64,000 nt of DNA from Sacculina carcini (taxonomy: Eukaryota; Arthropoda; Thecostraca; Sacculinidae): NCBI GenBank assembly GCA_916048095.2, contig OU696586.1, positions 4,600,749 through 4,664,748 of the forward strand. The letters run 5' to 3'. Positions within the stretch are counted from its first letter, which is position 1, and each line of letters starts with the position of its first letter. The position numbers and the translations under genes are program-made. Positions 59,237 to 64,000 of this stretch are shown piece by piece. Below the pieces are notes generated by a model, which ran no database searches, was not told the DNA's origin, and worked only from the letters and a program-made list of their open reading frames with translations.

Positions 59237-60105
59237 CTGACCCGCCCACACACACACACACACATACACCTGAGCGCGGATACAGGTACATATATGGATA
59301 CACTCAAAATACAGCTTGATGGCGTAGTGGAGGTGTTATATCTAGTGTATCTCACTGTCTGGTGAACAACGTTTGATAGTTTTATTCTAGGAGAAACCGC
59401 CTTATGTCCCGATATGACACTATTGATGGTAGCACCACAGAGTGGGGAAAAATTGGTCGATATAGTGGAAGCTAGTTGCACAAAACTAGTTACTATGCCC
59501 GATGATGAATTCACACCCCCTCATTTACGATATCCAAACACTTCAAACACAAGATGTGCTGATGTGCTAATGTGCTGAGCACATCCACATTCCCGACATT
59601 ATCTACACAAATATTTCAATTGTGACAACAATTGTCAATTGTGACAACAATTGTGTTCATAACAATTGTGAGATCTTCTTGAGAATACATTGTGAGTCAG
59701 TTGATCACCGCACCATGAATGGCGCCAGAATTTCAGTGTCAAAGCACGCAAACACGCTAATGTAACTTGTGCCGATGCAATAGTCCTCAACATTACCGAG
59801 ACACACAAGTTCCACACATGCATTCATCGAACCCCTCCGATTTGAAGTATTAATACTTGTAAAAATCACAAATCACGTACGATCAAACCAATCACAAGTA
59901 GGCAACTAAGTAGTAACAAGTGGGGTGATTGTCTGCAGCCAATGATGACCAAGCAGAGCTCGACGTCACGAATCATACGAATGGGTGAACCAAGCCGCTG
60001 AACTCCTGAAGCTGCCTCACCGAATCCCTGGGATTCGATTGAGCCCTGGTGAAGAACCACAGAGTCAATGTGTCGGTGCGGGAGTCAGTGATGTGTGCTA
60101 GCTAC

Positions 60106-60269
60106 CTTGACCACCTTCTCAACGCCGCTGGTCGCCAGCAGGCCGTTGTGTCGACAGTAGCGCACCTGGTTCACAATGGACCTGTGACTGCGCAGCACGG
60201 CGTGGGCTCGCCGCACGTGTCGGGGATACGAGACACCCTTCTCACTGCTCGCGCCATCATACGCCATCA
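60106..60269 (-). CDS. DCAF5: DCAF5-like exon: last WD40 repeat (HRSIVNQVRY ... SGVEKVVK)
   Basis: Minus-strand exon of 164 nt between GGACATCAG|TG and GTCAAG|GTAGCT, phase 1 in, phase 0 out. It reads MAYDGASSEKGVSYPRHVRR, AHAVLRSHRSIVNQVRYCRH and NGLLATSGVEKVVK. HRSIVNQVR and SGVEKxxK are characteristic of the last WD40 repeat of DCAF5. The acceptor is fed by a (TG)n run. Earlier WD40 exons should lie to the right (upstream) but none was recognised before 64000, so they may be outside the window. Confidence 0.82.
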
Positions 60270-60479
60270 CTGATGTCCACGCACACACACACACACATAT
60301 ACATGGATAACTGAATGATAATGAGAACAGTGAAACTGGATGAAAAGCTCCCCGATCAATAGATTACGACTTCGTTCGCGAAATGTGATGATGAGTTCAT
60401 GTAATCATAAGCTGACATTGCAAATTGGCTGCACAGAGGCAATCGTGTGGTCGGCACAGCGACAGGCATACAAATATAC

Positions 60480-60669
60480 TGTATTTCCCGTGTATTAGAT
60501 ACCTTTTTTATCCAAATTTCCACTATTAAGGATAGCGGATGTCTTATACATGAAAGGAGGACTTTTAGCACCAGTATGGACTTTTTCCTGAAAATCTGCC
60601 TCAAAATTGAAGAAGTATCTTATACACATGGGTCTATACACGTCACAGCTTTATACACAAGAAAATACG
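60480..60669. mobile_element. ~190-bp MITE-like element
   Basis: Left GTATTTCCCGTGTATTAGAT and right TTATACACAAGAAAATAC are imperfect inverted repeats (GTATTTTCYYGTGTATAA core), with a second facing pair inside (ATGTCTTATACATG, GTATCTTATACACATG). Non-coding. It lies 0.2 kb upstream of the last WD40 exon. Confidence 0.45.
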
Positions 60670-63000
60670 TTAAGTTCGCAGGGAATTTTCAAGCAGTCGA
60701 TCAGCCAGAACAGAGTAGGAAGAATGTGCCTCCTGGATCGCGGCGGGTAACACACGCTTGATAACCTGCAGCGTGATTACCTCAAGTAGCCTCCTTGTGG
60801 AAAATAGTTCCTTCAATCCTACACGAGCATTTTAAATGCTTGCATCTCTATATTCATTCACACGCAGCATAAAATTGAATTTCCTTGAAATATGTCTAAA
60901 TTTCGCGCCTCAAAGCAGATGTTAGCGGACGAGTTAATCGAGTTGAATTAGCTGAGTCACATCCTATTAGCGAATAAATTCGCAACTGCACGCGCAGTGC
61001 TGAATTGCTGCAATGAATTCAATATACACGGCTGACAGGCGTTTAGCAAAATCACCGTCGCCACGAGTTTAGCAGGCGCAAATTCAATCTCATTTCGCAC
61101 ACAGATAATTGCAAGCGTGACAGTGGCGTTTTGCGGAGGCGGCATTTATTAAGATAATCATTAATAGTGTATGCCAAATAACACAATAATGTTATTGTGT
61201 GCCGTGCTGTTAATATGTGCCGACATATGGAACCTGTCTGTGTACAGGCATGTTCACAAAAGCGTGCTGATGTGTGTGTCACGACCTTTCCAAACCAAAT
61301 AACTGCATTGAAAAATCCTGAAATATCTCAATTTGATAAGTATTGTTATTATTGTTGATTCGGTCAACCTAGTGGTTTTTCTGAAACCTCATTGTACTTA
61401 AAGTCCACTCAATATCATTGCGGTTAAAACTTCAATGCACGAGTCACGTATTTGCGTCATCCAATAAGTGTATCTTGATCTACATTCTATGACCCAACTG
61501 ATGTCCAGACATGCATCAAGTGTTTGCTGCTGGCAACGTACCAATCATACCGCGCACATCCAAAACACACGCCAATACACACTCCCGTACTCTCAGCGGA
61601 CGGGGAAAACTGCGAATTTGATCATACATAAATCCATCATTGATATTTTTGACGACAGATGTGTGGCTATATTTTAGTTCGCAAAGAGACGACAGGTTAT
61701 GCTCTGCGAGGCCAACGCGGACGAATTATCACCCGCACATCACAGCAATGTAGTTTCAAGCGAATAAAACGCCCATTTCGCTTGAAGAATTTGCTATTCG
61801 CGAATATACAATGAGCGAATAAATCGGTCACCAGCTTGACAGGCAATATATTGGCACAATCGGGACAATGGCTGGTATCGCTTGATGTAAACAAGCCCAG
61901 ATTGCCTGCAAACACGACATTACAAAGTAGAGCATGGAGAAAAGGAATGCGAGGCGGAAAGCACAATGGCACGGGTGTAAACGTAGATATAAACAGATCA
62001 AAGCAATCTTGATAAAAGGCACACACGCACGCACACAGGCAAGCAAACACACAAACACACGCACACACGCACGTACACATTGAGCCAGGCTTGCACAATT
62101 GAATTAAATTCAGTATGAAGAATGGAAACATAATTTCGCAGAGATATTGTTCGAAAGCACGGAGGCCTGTGCAAACAGAAGCACGTGCACACGCAGTGGA
62201 CACGAGAGAAACAAGCCTAATTGAAAACGGCTGCACACGCGGGCGCGCTGTTGAACGATGAAAAACAGTCGTAAACAATTTGCTGTCATATTAACGCCTC
62301 TATATCCTGCACCCATGCTGTCATATTGAGACCTGTATATGTTAGAATTATCATTTATGTGTGTCATAATGAGTAGGGCTGTCAAAAAAACTAACTTGAA
62401 AAGTTAACAAAAGTAACTTACTTTTCAGGAAAAAGTAGCCGAAAAAAGAAACATTCTGCTCTCTCAGAGACAAATTTCTTCAGGAAGAGGAGAAATACAC
62501 CACACCGAAATACCCTCGTTTCCACCTTCTCTTCGTTTTGGTGTTATTTTTACAACAAACCTCCGAAAAGTGAGCGAAAAACCAAAAACTTACAAGGACG
62601 AAAAACGCTGATAATGCAATAATTCTTTTAAAATAGAAACTTCTAGAAAAAACGTTTGTATGAAAAAAATTACCTAGTAGTCTCACTAGCTCAACCTGCA
62701 AATGTCAGGTAAAATGTTAAGAGTAAAAACCGAATCATTCTCATAATTTGACAAAACCCTCTGTTCTAATATATACAAATAACATCGAGGCAATTAATAC
62801 AGTGTTAATGTGGATCATAGTTAAAAATAAAAATTAATAATGGTTGAATGTTTTTTGAAGAAAAAAACCATTTGAAATAAGTTGGCATATACTTCTACAC
62901 ATTTTGAGTTTAGCTGCATTGTTTTGGGTTTAACGTGCGTGAATGTTTCCCAGCTTACGATGTATATTATTCAATGTTTTTGGTATTAATTGTGGTGTTA
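60670..63000. other. No gene recognised
   Basis: Expected DCAF5-like upstream intron. CA-rich stretch at 62015-62085 on the plus strand. GTAGGGCTGTCAAAAAAACT at about 62372 resembles one end of a hAT element, but no partner end was found. No WD40-like frame was seen on the minus strand. Confidence 0.4.
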
Positions 63001-63075
63001 CTTGTTGTGCAGTTGTATATAAGCCAAATCCGAGTGGTGGTGGGGACCCGTCCTCTCAATCATTGACAAATCAGA

Positions 63076-64000
63076 ATGATTAATGATAAGCCGATAACTG
63101 AAGCTGACATCGAAGCAGCAAACTCTCTAGAATTCAACAATGTAGACTGCCAAGAACATAGTGTTGACACATTAAATCATACATTCCAAACAACTGATTC
63201 ACTCAAGATTTTACATGTAAACGCCCGGAGTTTAAACAAACACATTCAAGATCTGATTTCTCTTGTAGACAGCTTAGCAACAGACATTCATATCATCGCC
63301 GTATCAGAAATCTGGGCGAATGAAGATACGACCGATTTCTGTAATATCAAAGGCTACCAAATGTATCACCAAACTCGACATGACAAGAGAGGTGGAGGTG
63401 TCGCGCTATTTATTAGCCACCATCTGGAGTCACAATCAGTGCCGCATCTCACCCTGGAAGTAGACAATGCATTTGAAATGGTAACTACAGATGTATTCAT
63501 TGATAAAAAAGACACGAGCTTCATGTATCTATCGACATCCAGGTACATCAATTCACAGTTTCTCCGAAAAAATATATGAATTGGCGGAAAATAGCAGAAT
63601 TAACTGGTACTTCATGGGAGATTTTAATATTAATTTATACGACTCGAAGCACCATCAGCAAATTCAGAATTATGTAAATAGCATGTCCGATTGCGGTTTC
63701 TATCCACTCATTACATCCACGACAAGAAAAACCACTACTTCAGAAACGTTGATTGATAATATCTACACAAACGATGTACGGAGTGTTATTAAAAGGGCAC
63801 ACTGCAGGAAGACTTTTCTGATCATTTTCCAGTTTTTGCCGTGATTGAGAGCATGAAAACATCAACTAATAAAGATTTCTTGCAGAGGCGAAAATTTTCC
63901 GAGCGTCGATTTTCCAATGTCAATCAAGGAAATCATGGAAATGGATTGGCATAATATCAAGAGTGATAATGTAAATACGTCATATCAGCATTTTATCACA
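63076..64000 (+). pseudogene. LINE 5' part: APE-type endonuclease (frameshifted, cut by window end)
   Basis: ATG 63076 reads ...SLKILHVNARSLNKHIQDLI (endonuclease Asn), IIAVSEIWANED (Glu), RGGGVALFISHHL. A frame change at about 63520-63540 leads to CIYRHPG and WYFMGDFNIN (Asp/Asn box). A second change at about 63815 leads to SDHFPVFAVIE (catalytic S-D-H) and on to 63953. The order and motifs are those of CR1/L2-type LINE endonucleases. The RT domain would lie beyond the window; two frameshifts make this copy inactive. Confidence 0.8.

Larger units (their letters stand above)
58617..60105 (-). other. DCAF5-like introns between exons
   Basis: 58617-59068 and 59237-60105 apart from the annotated exon. 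They contain the (TG)n at 58993-59060 and a cluster of CAATTGTGACAACAATTG palindromes at about 59617-59668. No other coding signal. Confidence 0.6.

Noticed and set aside
62372..62700. Possible hAT end (TAGGGCTGTCAA)
   Set aside because: No facing end or 8-bp duplication found to the right.

Overview
This is animal nuclear DNA: spliced exons with GT/AG sites, very long introns, abundant (CA)n/(TG)n tracts and layers of transposable elements. The best reading is a decapod crustacean. The reasons are (i) an N-acylated globin resembling the membrane-bound haemoglobin known from crab gills, (ii) a LINE whose 3' end carries a tandem 14-base tail (GTACTCACCGAGTT) of a type I associate with decapod LINEs, and (iii) extreme microsatellite density. 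The assignment is an inference. Nothing here is prokaryotic: no operons, RBS, CRISPR or rRNA/tRNA genes were seen.

Three host genes are visible. At the left edge (1-745, +) lie the last one or two exons of a gene I do not recognise, with an AATAAA at 903. Next is a three-exon globin gene (+; exons 2485-2675, 2956-3184, 41026-41172; 188 aa) with introns at the classic globin positions B12.2 (phase 2) and G7.0 (phase 0). Its first intron is 280 bp and its second is 37.8 kb. Converging on it from the right (-) is a DCAF5-like WD40 gene, a CUL4-DDB1 substrate receptor: exons 60106-60269, 59069-59236 and 58430-58616 are well supported, and two low-complexity exons at 42626-42875 and 42066-42483 are phase-compatible candidates for its C-terminus. 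If so, a 15.6-kb intron separates them. The two genes end tail to tail about 0.9 kb apart.

The globin intron 2 is mostly one repeat system (4.08-38.5 kb). It consists of head-to-tail elements that begin (+ strand) with a G/C hairpin motif (CCCGCCCGTCGTGCGG), carry hairpin-type 'A' repeats and then 340-bp 'B' satellite monomers, and end in (CA)n plus GAGGATCTCTTTTATATATA. Read on the minus strand, each has a 3' hairpin followed about 10 nt later by CTAG, so a non-autonomous Helitron/Helentron-like rolling-circle origin is my working hypothesis. Inside it sit a Ty3/Gypsy-type LTR retrotransposon (9411-13684) with apparently identical LTRs and an 18-nt self-complementary putative primer site, LINE fragments, a 508-bp palindromic element, a satellite inverted repeat, and a near-identical 5.07-kb tandem duplication (about 23.66-33.80 kb).

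The 43-58 kb interval holds a Tigger/pogo transposase remnant, several CR1/Jockey-type LINE relics, two broken copies of a multicopy invertebrate protein family of unknown function (46652-48310 and 56458-57230), and a 2.57-kb hAT-type element with a clean 8-bp target duplication (53699-56265). A degenerate TGACTAGTGACTGATG minisatellite (57.6-58.4 kb) runs to within about 15 nt of a DCAF5 splice donor. The window ends in the 5' endonuclease part of another LINE (63.0-64.0 kb).
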